Below are positions 23,146 through 34,663 of a stretch of DNA of 64,000 bases, piece by piece. A model generated the notes under the pieces. The model did not search any database. It was not told the DNA's origin and saw nothing but the letters and a program-made list of their open reading frames with translations. Source of the stretch: Malus domestica. Taxonomy: Eukaryota > Streptophyta > Magnoliopsida > Rosales > Rosaceae. A program made the translations under genes and the position numbers. The DNA is taken from assembly GCF_042453785.1 (NCBI RefSeq), contig NC_091667.1, forward strand, positions 34,650,001 to 34,714,000, read 5' to 3'. Positions within the stretch are counted from its first letter, which is position 1; each line of letters opens with the position of its first letter.

Positions 23146-24290
23146 TTTTTCTCTTAAAGTGTAGAAAATATTGAAATGTGGTGTAAAGGTGGAAGATAAG
23201 GGTTAGGTATTTAAATTAAAAAAAAACATTTTTTAAAATTTTCTGTATTTTTTTTTAAAATTTTCTGTATTTTTTAATAATTTTTAATAATTTTTAATAT
23301 AGTTAATTAATCTTGACGGTTGGATTTGAAAAATATTCAAATCCAAGAGCCAAGGAGCTGCCACGTGGCCCATGGTAATAAATCTTACAGTTGGGCCTTT
23401 TTTTAAAATTTTTTATTTATTTTTGGGGGAAAAAAGTGGACCGTTGATCTATGATTGGACGGTCCAGTTTAAAAGTAAAATTTAAATTTTTTTACCGTTG
23501 GAAATCCAATGGTCTAGAAAAATTAGTCGTTGGAAATCCAACGGCTATGAGCATGCCACGTCGCTGATGGGCTCCGGAGCACAAGTGGGCTAACAGCCCT
23601 CTGCAGCCTTGTCGGCTACTCGCGCCCACACGCGATTGTCTTGCACGCGCCAGCCAAATAGGCCGGCTCCTTGGTCTATCAAAATTGGGCTGGTCTATTG
23701 CCTGGCATGGGTTGGGTGCCATGCAACTTTGTGGGTTGGAGCAAATTCACTGAGGGCCAAATTGTTTTTTGGACTGAGGGCTAGGACGGTGGACTTGCTC
23801 TAAAGGCCTTGAGTCTTTTGTTTTATAGTCGTTAGATTGAACAATTAAAGTAAAATTAATAGTCAAAATTAATAGAGGGTGTACAAAAAGTAAACAATGG
23901 TGCGTTGAAATAGCTAATCCTTGTGCAATCCTTCACAAAATAGGATTTAAGATGATTATTGAGATTTGCAGGGAAATAGCGATTAGATTGGAAGCCTCCA
24001 TCCAACAAGCATAGGGAACATTTGTAGGTAATTAATATAAACTAATATGGATTTTTTTTTTTTTTTTTGTCTCTCGACTTCTATAGAGATTTATAATTGA
24101 TTTTGATGAGCTAAAATGGCTTCTCTAATGAAACACGTAGTACTCGTTTACAGACTCCAAAACGTTTATGAATACATTTGACAAAACAACAAATAAGTGC
24201 ATTTACACTTAAGAAGCAATTTCTTAAAAAAAACACATATAATACTCGTTTGAAAGTGTTTTTAAAGTAATTAAAAACACTTCTCGTTTC

Positions 24291-24726
24291 AACAAAAAAA
24301 AAAAAATCATTTTTATGAAAATGCTTTTGGAATCAATTATTAAAAAATTAAAGTGCTTCTAACAAGACGCACCACTTATGTGTTCAAGACGCACCAAATT
24401 ATGTGTTTATTGCAGAAAGCACTTTAAATGCTCTTCGAATTAAAAAAATAATTTATCTTAAAACGCTTTTAGTCATTCTAAAACCACTTTCAAACCGGTA
24501 AAATTATGCTTATAATTAAGAAAAACACTTATAGGTACCAAAGGCCCAAAGTGGGAAGTACCAAAACGTTGGAATTTCAGTTGTAGACGTTACCCTACTT
24601 GTGAGTGCAGAGAATCGTAGCCCAGACTCCAAAGAAAGAACAAACCTCATCCTTTCAGATTTTTGAGAGAAAGAGTTTGTGGATCTCACACTTGCAGTTG
24701 CATTAACTACAAGCAACTCGAAAACG
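24291..24726. promoter_or_regulatory. Upstream region of the At3g49140-like gene
   Basis: Non-coding DNA with 'cacttttaaa/aaagcgc'-type sequence typical of worn MITEs (24360-24500), then a short leader before the ATG at 24727. No clear TATA box was found. Confidence 0.35.
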
Positions 24727-27700
24727 ATGATGATGATCGAGTCAGCCATGGCCGTACGGTTCAACTCCGCCGCCACAAACCTCTGCTCCTCCACCTCCAT
24801 GCCCTGTAACTCCCTTCCTCTCTCTATCTCCGCCGCCTCACTTTAACAGCTCAACTTTCTCTTCACATCTCTTCCCTGCGTTATCTCTGTTCCAACGCAG
24901 AACGCTTCTAATCTAATTTCTTTTGTTTGTTGCAGCTTATCGTCCGACGTGGAGCTCAGACGAGGTGACCGGAGCCGTACACTGCCGCCTTTCTTGCACC
25001 GGCGGGTTCGCCGCGCCGTGGTAAGCAAACTAGTTTGATTTTTGTTGTCGAGCAGCTGAGCATTTTCTTGCTGAATAAAACAACTTGAATTTCGAGGTTC
25101 CGAAAATGCGTAAATTTGATAAGGATTTTCTACAGGAATCGAATTAGACGATCAAAGAATGGTTCAGTTGCAAAAAAGGGGAGTTTTGTTAAGAGTGGGA
25201 TTCGGGCATCCGCCGGGCAGTTAGGGCCCGGTTCGGAGCCTGTAAAGCCAAATGGAAGGCCGCAATACCACCCATTTGAGGATATTGCGGAGTCCACATT
25301 AGATACTAGTGGAGCTGCTAGACTTACAGCTGCAGAATCTGCTAGAACCCTTATTGAGGTAGTACATTGCATTCGATTGTTAATAAGTAGACGGAAGTTC
25401 GGAAATTTGATTACTAAGGGCTCGTTTGGAAGTGCTTTTAATATGACTTAAAGCGCTTTTGAAGAAAATGTTTTTGGGTTCCATATGTGCTTCTTCAACG
25501 AAGCACTTCAAGTGCTTTACCAGGTTCACTTGCGTTTTTACTAAGGATTGGGTCCTAAAACTTTTTCACCAAAAGCGCTTTTAATCATTTTAAAGGCACT
25601 TCCTAATGAGCCATAAATTGGACTAGTTTTGCTCACTTATGGATGCTCCCCATTTCATATCGAGGGCATTGCTAATGTTGCCCATAGTATGCCATTTTCA
25701 GGTTAACAGCAAAGCAACACTCATGTTTACGAGTTTGATCAATGATGAGGTTCATGAAAATATTTTATGTCCGGATTTGCCTTATGTAACAGATGAACAT
25801 GGAAGTAAGTCAAGTGTATGACTTTCTCCTGATATGTTGGAGTTTGGAAATTTTTTTTTTCTTTCAAAGTGAAGATTTTAACCCGCTCGAGCATGTTGCA
25901 GATATCTACTTTCAAGTGAAGGATAGCGAAGACACTTTTCAATCCCTAACTTCAGAAAATAACTTTGTGGTATGCAATTTTTATGAACAAATAGACGATA
26001 ATAATCTTTAGAAATGATTGAATTCTAGCAGCAATTCTATGCTTTGGACTTTTTCTTACGAATTTGTGGGTTATTATAATAATGCAGCAAGTTATTATTG
26101 GGTTAGATGCTATGGAAATGATCAATGAGATGGAGTTACCAGGCATTGATTTTGAAATAGATGGGATTGAAGATGAAGATAGTGATGTTGAAGATGATGA
26201 CGATGATGAGGAGGATGATGATGAAGAAGACGTTGACTACGATTCGGTCTGTTTGTGTTGTCATTTCTTTAGACGTGGAATGCATGGATGCTGTAAGACA
26301 TTTCTAATTATCTAATAGGTTCGTGTTTAGGACTGGGTTGCTGTTCTTGAAGATGAAGACGAAGATGATCTGGATGATTCTGACAAGTCTATTGGAGACT
26401 GGGCAAAATTGGAGACCATGCGTTATTCTCACCCAATGTATTTTGCCAAGAAGCTAAGTGAGGTAATTATCCATTGTAATTTTCTTACCCTACCATGGAG
26501 TGATGTAGAAGTAACTGAAAAAATTAACTCTCGTGTGTTTTGTTTGTAACAACGGGGAATCCTTGATCATTTCTTTTGCTCACTTGTAGTACCTCTTTTT
26601 CATTTGAAGCATCTAGCTGCGGTCGTATCCCATTTCATGGTTTTTCATGAAGTTGTCAATTCTTTTTTCCGTTTCTCGTATTTCCGCTTTTGTTTTTACG
26701 TTTCAGGTTGCTTCTGATGATCCTATAGATTGGGCGGAGCAGGCTCCAGCTAGTTTGGCTATTCAGGGTCTTATAAGGCCTGCACTTGTAGAAGAACATT
26801 CCGTCATCCAAAAGCATCTGTCTGATCATCAGTCTTTTAATGATGGTATTGATGAAGTTGGTAGGACTGTCGAAGATGATTTAGAAGATCCTGTTAAGAT
26901 TAATGGCCATAAATCAGGAACTTCCAAGGATAGTCCAGTCTCGGCAGAGGAATTGGAGAATAAGAAAGATGAAGCACCAGGAAACGGGACTACATTTTAC
27001 AAACTGGAGATGGTTAAAATTCAGCTGTTTTCATCACATGGAACTCAGGTTTGTGTAAGGAAGGATTTTACTTTTATTTTTTTGTTCAAGTGGATGCGAG
27101 CTCCTTTTTAATAGCTAATCTTTTGTTGTAATTCTCCAGACTCTTGTTGAAGTAGAAGACTTTGTAAAAGCTCAACCCGATTGCATTGCACACTCGGCAG
27201 CTAAAATTATATCTCGTTTGAAAGCTGGTGGAGAAAAGACCACGCAAGCTCTCAAGTCCTTGTGTTGGAGACTAAAGGGTCTTCAAGTGGAGGTACAACT
27301 TTTTTTTGGCCAACATATTCAAAGCTGTTATACAAGTTTCCAAATCTATTTCAAAGACGTAGCTGTAGGTTTTGCACAACTTTTTTTTTAGAGTGAAACG
27401 CCCTACTTATATAAGGTCGTCTTTAACACCCACGAAGATGATTGATCTTTGTTGAATTTTATTGCAGGAGGCAGTACTTATTGGTGTAGATTCCCTTGGA
27501 TTTGACTTAAGGGTTTGCTCAGGGACACAAGTCCAGACATTGCGGTTTGCGCACAATACGCGGGTATGTCAATCATCCTTGAGCCATGAGGTTTAACATT
27601 TCGTCTATCGTTGTTACTCTTTGGAACCATTCAATACAATGTGCTTATGTTGAAAGGTAAGGTTGCCTATGATTACCCCGTCTACTCGTGTGTTTTCAGG

Positions 27701-27789
27701 CGACTTCTGAGTACAGTGCGGAGAGACAACTCAATGATCTACTATTCCCAAGGATGCAGCACAAACCACAAACGGTGAAACAAACTTAG
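24727..27789 (+). CDS. At3g49140-like protein with C-terminal DUF2470 / split-barrel domain
   Basis: Eleven coding exons (24727-24805, 24936-25020, 25136-25358, 25702-25804, 25902-25969, 26088-26246, 26331-26462, 26707-27048, 27140-27292, 27468-27563, 27700-27789) sum in frame to 509 residues. Landmarks in order: a Ser/Ala-rich N-terminus with YRPTWSSDEVTGAVHC; the block YHPFEDIAEST...LTAAESARTLIE; a split-barrel-like region (NSKATLMFTSLINDEVHE ... DLPYVTDEHGNIYFQVK); a long Asp/Glu tract (about 225-250); HPMYFAKKLSEVASDDPIDW; and a C-terminal DUF2470-type domain (EVEDFVKAQPDCIAHSAAKIISRLKAGG ... LRFAHNTRA). Relatives of this fold bind FMN or haem and are plastid proteins. Database copies are often misnamed PPR proteins, but no PPR motif is visible. 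The function is unknown. Confidence 0.85.
25418..25612. mobile_element. MITE in intron 3 of the At3g49140-like gene
   Basis: Ends GGGCTCGTTTGGAAGTGC and GCACTTCCTAATGAGCC are imperfect inverted repeats, with further pairing between 'aaagcgcttttg' and 'caaaagcgcttt'. It is non-coding. Superfamily is not resolved, since no clear target duplication is visible. Confidence 0.6.
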
Positions 27790-28495
27790 CAAATTGAGTG
27801 CTAACATTATCAACACCGTCAAGTGTCATCTAGTTTGATTCCAGCTCGTTTCTTCATCGTGCCTCCTTGCAGAGATTTGGATATAGCAGCTTAAGAGGTT
27901 GCCCAAAATTTACACGCACAGTCCACCAGGTCGTTGTATTGTTAATTTCAATTAATGATATATGAAAATTCATTTTTTTTTCCGAAGCCTTGTGATTCTT
28001 GGCCTCGTAAATAATTTTTTGAACTTGCTCATCTTGCTGCTCGGTCTCATGCCGTTGAAATTTGATTCAGAAGTAACTCCGAACTAGAAACACTGCGATT
28101 TAACAAAGATATCGAGAACTTATTGTAGCATTTTTTCTGAATCAGTTTTTATTCTCCTTCCTAGCAATTCATCGCTGTTGTTTCAACTGATCGGATTATA
28201 AGCTCAGGTTATATATATTTTCTCCGGCGGCTGTTTAGCAATGTAGGAGCTGTCTTGCAGAACAGAGTAAGAGATTTTAGCAATGTAGTTTTCATTTTCC
28301 AGGATGAACTGGCTACATTATGTTTTATGATCCGCAATGCTGCGCTTATACAACATTTCGAATCTACAACAAGAAGCAAGCATTTTATTCAGCGATCATG
28401 TTCTCGTACACATTGATGAACAAAGACCGGAAAACTACAACGGGCGCAAAGCCCGGTGGAGGTTGTACAATGTGTTCGATCTGCATTCGATCAAA
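27790..28495. other. Shared 3' region between two convergent genes
   Basis: 3' untranslated and spacer DNA between the At3g49140-like gene (+) and SARD4 (-). No further gene was recognised. Confidence 0.5.
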
Positions 28496-29593
28496 CTAAT
28501 TTTGTTGCTGGATATAGGTTTCATACACCAACTGAGCTGCAAGAATATCCACAACTGCAGAACCAACGGACTTGAACACAGTAATCTCCTCGCAACTTGT
28601 TCTCCCGACCTTGTCTCCGTTGATCAACTCCACCAACATTCCGCAAACATCCGCCTTCTCCATCACCCCTCTCTCGAAAGCACCCACCAGCTCCCCCGCC
28701 TCCTCCAGCGCCGCCTCATTGTCCACGAAAACCCTCCCTCTCCTCACCGCCTCATCGTCACATTCCTTCATGGAATGCTTGAAAGATCCAACCAAGTCCA
28801 AATGTGCCCCCGCCTTCAGCTTCTCCCCCTTCACAAGCGCCGCCTCCGAATTGGTGGCGCAGCTCACAATGTCTCCCATCCCAACCGCCTCATCCAAACA
28901 CCCATCGCTCTCAAAACAAACCCCATCAAACTCCGCACATTCTCTCATTTTCTCAGCCAAAATTTCCGCCTTCTCCGCGTTCCGGTTCCATATGATCACC
29001 CTCTTCAAGCTCGGCCGTGCCACTAAATGAGCTCTGATCAAATGCGGCGCCATAGCGCCCGCACCGATCATAACCAGAATTCCGCTGTCGTTTCGGGATA
29101 AAATCCTCGAAGCTAAGCCTGAAACGCAGGAGGTTCTGTAAAGGGTGAGGGCGGTGCCGTCGATGGTGGCGAGGGTTTGGCCGGTGGCAGAGCTGAAGAG
29201 CACATAACTTGCGTGCACTCCGGGTAAGTTTATGGTGGAGTTTCCGGGGAAGTAGGTGACGAGCTTGACGCCCAAGTAGGGGAGAGAAGGGGAGGAGGAC
29301 CAGGAGGGCATGAGGAGGAGAGAGGAGGAGGGCGAAACGTCGTAGCTTTGGCGGATTGGGGATTGCAGAGAAGCTGAGACGGCGGGTAGGGAAGATTGGA
29401 AATGGTTGATTAGGGTTTGGTGAGAGAGGATGGAGTGTAGAGACTCGGCAGTGACGGTGATTGGGGATGTTATGGTGGTGGTGGTGGTTGATTTGGCGGC
29501 GGAAGCCATTGATAGCAGGGTTGAGAGCTTGGGAGGCTTTGGTGTGAGTCTGAGAGAAGAGGGAAAGATATGAGAAGAATGGTTTGAGATCAT
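28496..29593 (-). CDS. SARD4: SARD4: ornithine cyclodeaminase / mu-crystallin family reductase of pipecolate synthesis
   Basis: A single-exon frame of 365 residues. The core follows SARD4 throughout: SPIRQSYDVSPSSSLLLMPSW (79-99, read in two parts), LGVKLVTYFPGN (107-118), TGQTLATIDGTALTLYRT, the Rossmann motif GAGAMAPH (177-184), IIWNRNAEKA, SCATNSEAALVKG, GSFKHSMKECDDEAV and GRTSCEEITVFKSVGSAVVD. In Arabidopsis SARD4 (At5g52810) reduces the dehydropipecolate made by ALD1 to pipecolic acid in plastids, a step towards N-hydroxypipecolate and systemic acquired resistance. Two starts are possible. The ATG at 29593 adds a Ser/Pro/Lys-rich 28-residue leader that could be a transit peptide. The internal ATG at 29509 (MASAAKS) has the better context. 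No introns, as in the family. Confidence 0.93.
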   Translation of the reverse strand: MISNHSSHIFPSSLRLTPKPPKLSTLLSMASAAKSTTTTTITSPITVTAESLHSILSHQTLINHFQSSLPAVSASLQSPIRQSYDVSPSSSLLLMPSWSSSPSLPYLGVKLVTYFPGNSTINLPGVHASYVLFSSATGQTLATIDGTALTLYRTSCVSGLASRILSRNDSGILVMIGAGAMAPHLIRAHLVARPSLKRVIIWNRNAEKAEILAEKMRECAEFDGVCFESDGCLDEAVGMGDIVSCATNSEAALVKGEKLKAGAHLDLVGSFKHSMKECDDEAVRRGRVFVDNEAALEEAGELVGAFERGVMEKADVCGMLVELINGDKVGRTSCEEITVFKSVGSAVVDILAAQLVYETYIQQQN

Positions 29594-30009
29594 CAGGAAA
29601 TAAATATGCTCTAATTTCTGTGACTGATGGAGTTATCAGAAACTTAGCCGGAGGAGCATATCATATACATATTATATAGCGTTACTTTTAAATAATATTA
29701 ACGGAACGTCACAATAACAGTGCAAAAAATTCTATTTACAAGGTAGGAGGAAGGTGGGCGTGGACCAAGACATACATATTTGTTTGACTATCTAATAGCT
29801 TGATTAGGGAAAAGAGAAATAACATAACGAAAAAAGGGAGATACTTTTCACACATTATTAATTGTTAGATTAAATAAATTAAACAAAAAATAATGAACAT
29901 GATTACATAGGATTGTACATGACGCTTGGTCCAACTAAATTCACGGTGGTTTTATTCAGTGTGAAAAAATTTTCAACTGCGTTTTTCTCATATTTTAGAA
30001 GGTGCATTT
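29594..30009. other. SARD4 upstream spacer
   Basis: AT-rich DNA, no gene. It ends in the left target-site copy of the LINE (AAGGTGCATTT, 29999-30009). Confidence 0.4.
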
Positions 30010-32219
30010 TTGTTGAATGGAAGATGATATCATTAACTTAGGAAAATTACAAAGTGTCTTGGATAAGGAGGTCCAGAATAACAATAGGAGGGTCCTCAAC
30101 CCAAACCACCCTTGTATCAATGGACAATGCTACCTTTGCCAAACAATGAGCAATACTATTATTATTCCTAGAAACAAAAATAAACTTAGAAGCAGTAAAC
30201 AAATATGCACTACGAAGGACATCCCCCGCTAACAAGTCCATAGCCAACGCACGATCCACACAAGTGTTCATAATGGAAATTGCTTGGGAGGAGTCACTAT
30301 GAACTAGAACCTTCTGATAGACAAGCTGTAGGGCGAGGTCCACCCCATGCTTGATCGCAAGCATTTCTGCTTGAAGGGCCGAATACACCATAGGGAGGAA
30401 ACAAGCCTCTGCTGCCAGAAAGGAACCTTGTCCGTCCCTTAGCACTGCCCCGGCCCTACCCACCCTTACCTCTAATTTGGTTGCTCCATCCACATGCAAC
30501 CGTGCCCAGTTCTCATCCACCCCCTCCAGTACCGAAGCACCCCTAACCATATGCTCATCTCGAGTATAACGTTGTGGAACGCCATTGCTAAGATTCGCCA
30601 CACCCTGGAACTCTTGCAACCATGCCACCACACGCTGGGCCACCACGGCTGGCGACCCGAGCTTTCCCTTCCAAGTTCTATCATTTCGCTCCTGCCACAA
30701 CTGCCAGACTACCATGCACATAAAATCAAAGTCCAAATGGTGATTCTGAAGAAGAGTGAAGAACCATTCTTTAACCGATCCACAAGGTATTGAATCAACA
30801 AGAAAACTACACGGAGTTGCGAACCATGTAGCTCTTGCAAAGGGACAATCTTTTAGAACATGCACCACCGTCTCTGATTCTTCATTACAAAGAACACACA
30901 ACAAATCCGAATTAACTCCTTTCTTAGACAAATTATCTTTTGTCGGGAGAATATCTTGACATGTCCGCCATACCATATTCCGCACTTTCAGCTGGACCTT
31001 GGCCTTCCATATTGCTTTCCATAACGGAGTAAATGGATTACCTCCCGAAGTTGAAGACGAAGCACTCAAAGATGATGGTTTGATCAAGTCCCAAACCACC
31101 CCATAAGCGCTATTAACCATAAAATGGCCCATGTCAGTGTAGTGCCATATTAGCTTATCCGGAGGAAGACAAACGCTAATTGGAAGTGTACGAATGTGCT
31201 CCCTGTCCTCATCTTCAAAATACTCCAACAATGCAGCTTCACACCATGTTCTTCTCTCCCCATCAATCAGGTCCTGCACCAACATATCCTCCCCGCGAGG
31301 GAGGCGGCCTAGAGATGGGACGAAAAGTCGATGGTCTAGGTACCCACCGATCCTTCCACACCCGTACTGACGCCCCATCACATATCAGCCATCTCGAACC
31401 CTTCTCCAAGACTAGTCTAGCTTTGAGTATACTAGACCAACAGTAAGATGAAGATGAGGGAATCGGAGCTTCCCAAAACGATGTATGGGGAAAATATTTT
31501 GCCTTAAACAACCTTGCAGTCAATGACTTTGGATACTGAATACGCCAACCCTGCTTCGCCAATATCTCCAAATTAAAGGCATAAAGATTTCGGAACCCCA
31601 TACCACCTTCCAGTTTAGCCAAACACAACCTATCCCATGACTTCCAATGAACTTTCCTTGAGTCCGGATCACTACCCCACCAAAACCGAGCCATGACCTT
31701 ATGGAGATCATCACAAAAAGTCTTCGGAAGCAAGAAACAATTCATAGCATATGTAAGCAAAGCCTGAGCCACCACCTTTACAAGCAACTCCTGTCCTGCT
31801 TCACTCAAACACTTCCCTTTCCACCCACTCAGTCTCTTATGAACTCTTTCCTTAATATAAGCAAAAGTTTGCCGTTTATTCCTACCCACAAAAGTAGGCA
31901 GGCCCAAATATCGTTCATGTCGCTCCACTAATTGAACTCCCAAAAAATTTGCCAACCCGTGCTGCTCTCTGCCATCCACATTAGCACTAAAAGCAATGCT
32001 ACTCTTCCCCAAGTTTATTTGTTGCCTTGACGCTTAGGAGAACACATCCAAAATATGTTGAATCTCAGCACACTTTTCCAACTTGGCCTTACCAAATAAG
32101 AAACTATCATCGGCAAACAACAAATGATGGATACTAGGAGCCCCCTCAGAAACCCGAATCCCACTAATCACTCCTCGTTGCTCTTTATGAGCAATGAGCG
32201 CTGACAAACCCTCAATGCA
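30010..32219 (-). mobile_element. 5'-truncated L1-type LINE
   Basis: An 11-bp target duplication AAGGTGCATTT flanks the copy (29999-30009 and 32220-32230). On the minus strand it reads the C-terminal half of a LINE ORF2: a reverse-transcriptase part with the catalytic-type FADD (32034-32219), an intermediate domain (31263-32012), then a zinc-binding zf-RVT region (CVLCNEESETVVHVLKDC) and a complete RNase H (HVDGATKLEVRVG ... HSDSSQAISI) in 30047-31381. The first two parts share a frame but are separated by a stop (32034-32036). One frameshift lies near 31,300. The 5' end, with endonuclease and ORF1, is absent, so the copy cannot move. Confidence 0.9.
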
Positions 32220-32230
32220 AAGGTGCATTT

Positions 32231-32955
32231 AAATGACTATTTCTTCTATTTGGTCGATTGAAAAATGAGAATTATTTAGTTCATATACCGAATAAGTTGT
32301 TCTTATGAAATAAGACAAAAAAAATTTCCCCTACCCCACCCCCTCTGACTTTGTAAAGTTCACCCGGTCCCATTTGTATCTCATTTTCCTTTCACATAAC
32401 ACCCATGACCTACCATTAACAGTGACCTCACACAAGACCTTCTCCTAAACACCTAACCTACTAATATATGCGTATTTTAAAAATGTCTTCACGTATTTTA
32501 CAATTATGTTTTTGGTTACACTTGACTTTATTTTACAAATTAGGTTTTTGATTATACTCGACTCAAATATTCATAGTGCTCTTAATTTAAATTTATTTTG
32601 TATTATTTTTTATGTAGTTAAAGTCATGCATACAAAATTGTGAAGAATTGTAACGGAATGGAAAATAAAACAAAAAATCCAAAATATCCACACACAAAAA
32701 AAGGTCAAAATTCCCGTTTTACCGATATGCCTTGCAATTAGATTTTTCCCCCGAAACCAATGAAAATCCCAACCCAACCCGCCTAATACGATACACGACA
32801 GCCACCCAACCCACTCCCTACAACCTCCGCGAGAGCTCCTCCGCCGGCGACCTCCTCTCTCTCTGTCTCTCTCATTTTCTCTCCTCCTTCGTCTTTCTTC
32901 TCCTCCCTAGGCTGCCTGAATAAACTGGACATGACATTTTAAATGCTTACTAAGC
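32231..32955. promoter_or_regulatory. Upstream region of the EMB1417-like gene
   Basis: A CT-rich leader-like tract (about 32850-32910: ctctctctctgtctctctc) precedes the start. A 63-codon frame at 32732-32923 has no family match. No TATA box is clear. Confidence 0.4.
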
Positions 32956-34663
32956 ATGCTTACCTTGCAACACTCACTTCCGGCCTTCACTCGGGGACTG
33001 GAATTCATCAAATCTTCCCACAGTAGAAGCAGTGTTGTGGTAAAAGCTGCTGCTGAAAAAAGTGCTTCCTGAATTCTGCATGCTTTGAAATTGCTGTTGC
33101 TGAAAGACAATCACTTTCTTCTCAAATTTATATTTTTCAATGATGTTTTCAGGTATGTGCTCAAAAGGGTCCAAGACCCAGGTACCCAAGAGTCTGGAAA
33201 GCCAATAAACGGATCGGAACCGTTTCCAAATCCCTCAAACTTGTTGAATCTGTGAGCTTTTACTTTTCTTTGGCCTTCTTTTCTTCTCAATTTTCCATAT
33301 TTGTGTTTGGTTTTGATTAATGAAACTTTAACGAAAAGTTTTGATACGGTTCATTTTAACGAAAATTCACATTTTTAAACAAAAAAATCAATCTTGGTAC
33401 TATTCACTTCTTTATTATGTCTTTATTGTTAAAACTCAAAGTTTTCAAGCCATTTTCATTAGTTTTGCTTTGATTAAGGGATTGCTTTTTAATTTTTGTA
33501 GATTAAGGGGTTGTCAAATGTGAAAGAGGAAGTTTATGGAGCCCTTGATTCTTTCATTGCTTGGGAATTAGAATTCCCGTTGATCACAGTGAAGAAGGCA
33601 CTCAAGTCCCTTGAGAATCAAAAGGAATGGAAAAGGATAATTCAGGTTTGTTTTTCACCTTCTTTTAATGCTCAATATGTAACGTAGACATGAGTTAGCC
33701 CGGTTGGTCAGTGTAGCTCAATATGTAATGTTGACATGAGTTAGGCCGGTTGGCTAGGGCAGTGCGCTCGCTCTCTTGTACCAAAGTTCGAATTCCCATA
33801 TGTAGTTTAGATTACTGCTTTGTCAGGATGAAGAAAATGTCAATAAATTATGAATGGGTCCTTAAGTTTTGAATTCTGAGAAATCAGATGTGGGTTTTGT
33901 AGGTGTCAAAGTGGATGCTGAGCAAAGGGCAAGGAAGAACAATGGGGACCTATTTCACACTGTTAACTGCTTTGGCCGAGGATGGGAGGATTGAAGAAGC
34001 TGAAGAGCTCTGGACTAAGTTGTTTTCGCAGTACTTGGAAAGCATGCCTCGCATGTTCTTCGACAAAATGATTTCAATTTACTACCAGCACGGATTGCAC
34101 GATAAGATGTTTGAGGTATTGTAGCCCTGCCACATTTGGAAGTTCCTGTGGATTGTTCCGATTTTGATTGAGAAATGAATTCGTTCTGATGTGCCAGAAA
34201 GGCGAAATGTCATGTAGTTTTTGTGTTGGACCCTTTGTCAATCCTGCTGCGAGGAGTCTTTAACGTGTTGGAAACTCTGTTGTTGTAGATATTTGCTGAT
34301 ATGGAGGAGCTTGGCGTACAACCAAATGTTTCGATTGTTACGAAGGTTGGAAATGTCTTTAAGGAGCTAGGTATGCTGGACAAATACGACAAGTTGAAGA
34401 AGAAATATCCGCCACCGAAATGGGAGTATCGGTACATCAAGGGAAAACGCGTTAAGGTCCGAGCAAACCACCAGAACCAGTCTGATGGTGCTGCAAAAGT
34501 GATTAGTGAGGGGAAGGAAACAGTCCGCAGCTCCGAAGAGTTGTTAGAAGCTGAATCAAATCCAGACGAACACATTGTTGAAGCCGAGGAAGAGGATCAG
34601 AACTCAAATGATTTACCGGAGGAAGCCGAAGCAAGTTCAGATCAACTTAGGGTTCAATCTTGA
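32956..34663 (+). CDS. Short PPR protein, EMB1417 / At4g21190-like
   Basis: Five coding exons (32956-33039, 33153-33251, 33502-33645, 33903-34115, 34289-34663) sum in frame to 304 residues. A short Ser/Arg-rich leader ([14 protein letters not shown]) suggests plastid import. Then come the family blocks [55 protein letters not shown], the PPR-like units [19 protein letters not shown] and [30 protein letters not shown], and [17 protein letters not shown]. The tail is acidic. P-class PPR proteins bind organelle RNA, and EMB1417 loss is embryo-lethal in Arabidopsis, from memory. Its neighbour ERDJ2 is also its neighbour in Arabidopsis (At4g21180). The first exon start was chosen because it is the only one giving a long in-frame leader and a GT donor in phase 0. 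Confidence 0.82.
33323..33470. mobile_element. MITE-like sequence in EMB1417 intron 2
   Basis: Contains 'gaaactttaacgaaaa' and 'ggtactattcac', shared with copies at 40190-40320, 41060-41220 and 41225-41355, and inverted arms. No target duplication is clear. Confidence 0.5.
33670..33850 (+). repeat. SINE-like sequence and short tandem duplication in EMB1417 intron 3
   Basis: A 51-bp unit (ctcaatatgtaa[c/t]g...acatgagtta) is duplicated at about 33670 and 33716. The second unit runs into gttggctagggcagtgcgctc and aagttcgaattcccatatg, an A-box/B-box (GTTCGAATTCC) pair at tRNA-like spacing. It is plausibly a SINE. Confidence 0.5.

Larger units (their letters stand above)
21833..23800 (-). mobile_element. 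PIF/Harbinger element with only a Myb/SANT gene
   Basis: The termini GAGCAAGTCCACC and GGTGGACTTGCTC are inverted repeats. A TAA target duplication flanks the element (21830-21832 and 23801-23803), as expected for PIF/Harbinger. The related segment at about 19130 shows the uninterrupted site. The element encodes the Myb/SANT accessory protein on the minus strand, but no DDE transposase is recognisable in its 1968 bp. It is therefore non-autonomous. Confidence 0.85.
21545..24290 (+). repeat. Duplicated segment, copy B (split by a Harbinger element)
   Basis: Matches copy A (18834-19540) in two blocks, 21545-21832 and 23801-24290, with the PIF/Harbinger element between them. Loose similarity runs on to about 24290 ('aaaacacttctc', 'ataagtgc'). 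It shares the copy A order, so the two are a direct local duplication. Confidence 0.75.

Noticed and set aside
28337-29030. Plus-strand frames of 229 and 152 codons
   Set aside because: Antisense shadows of SARD4.
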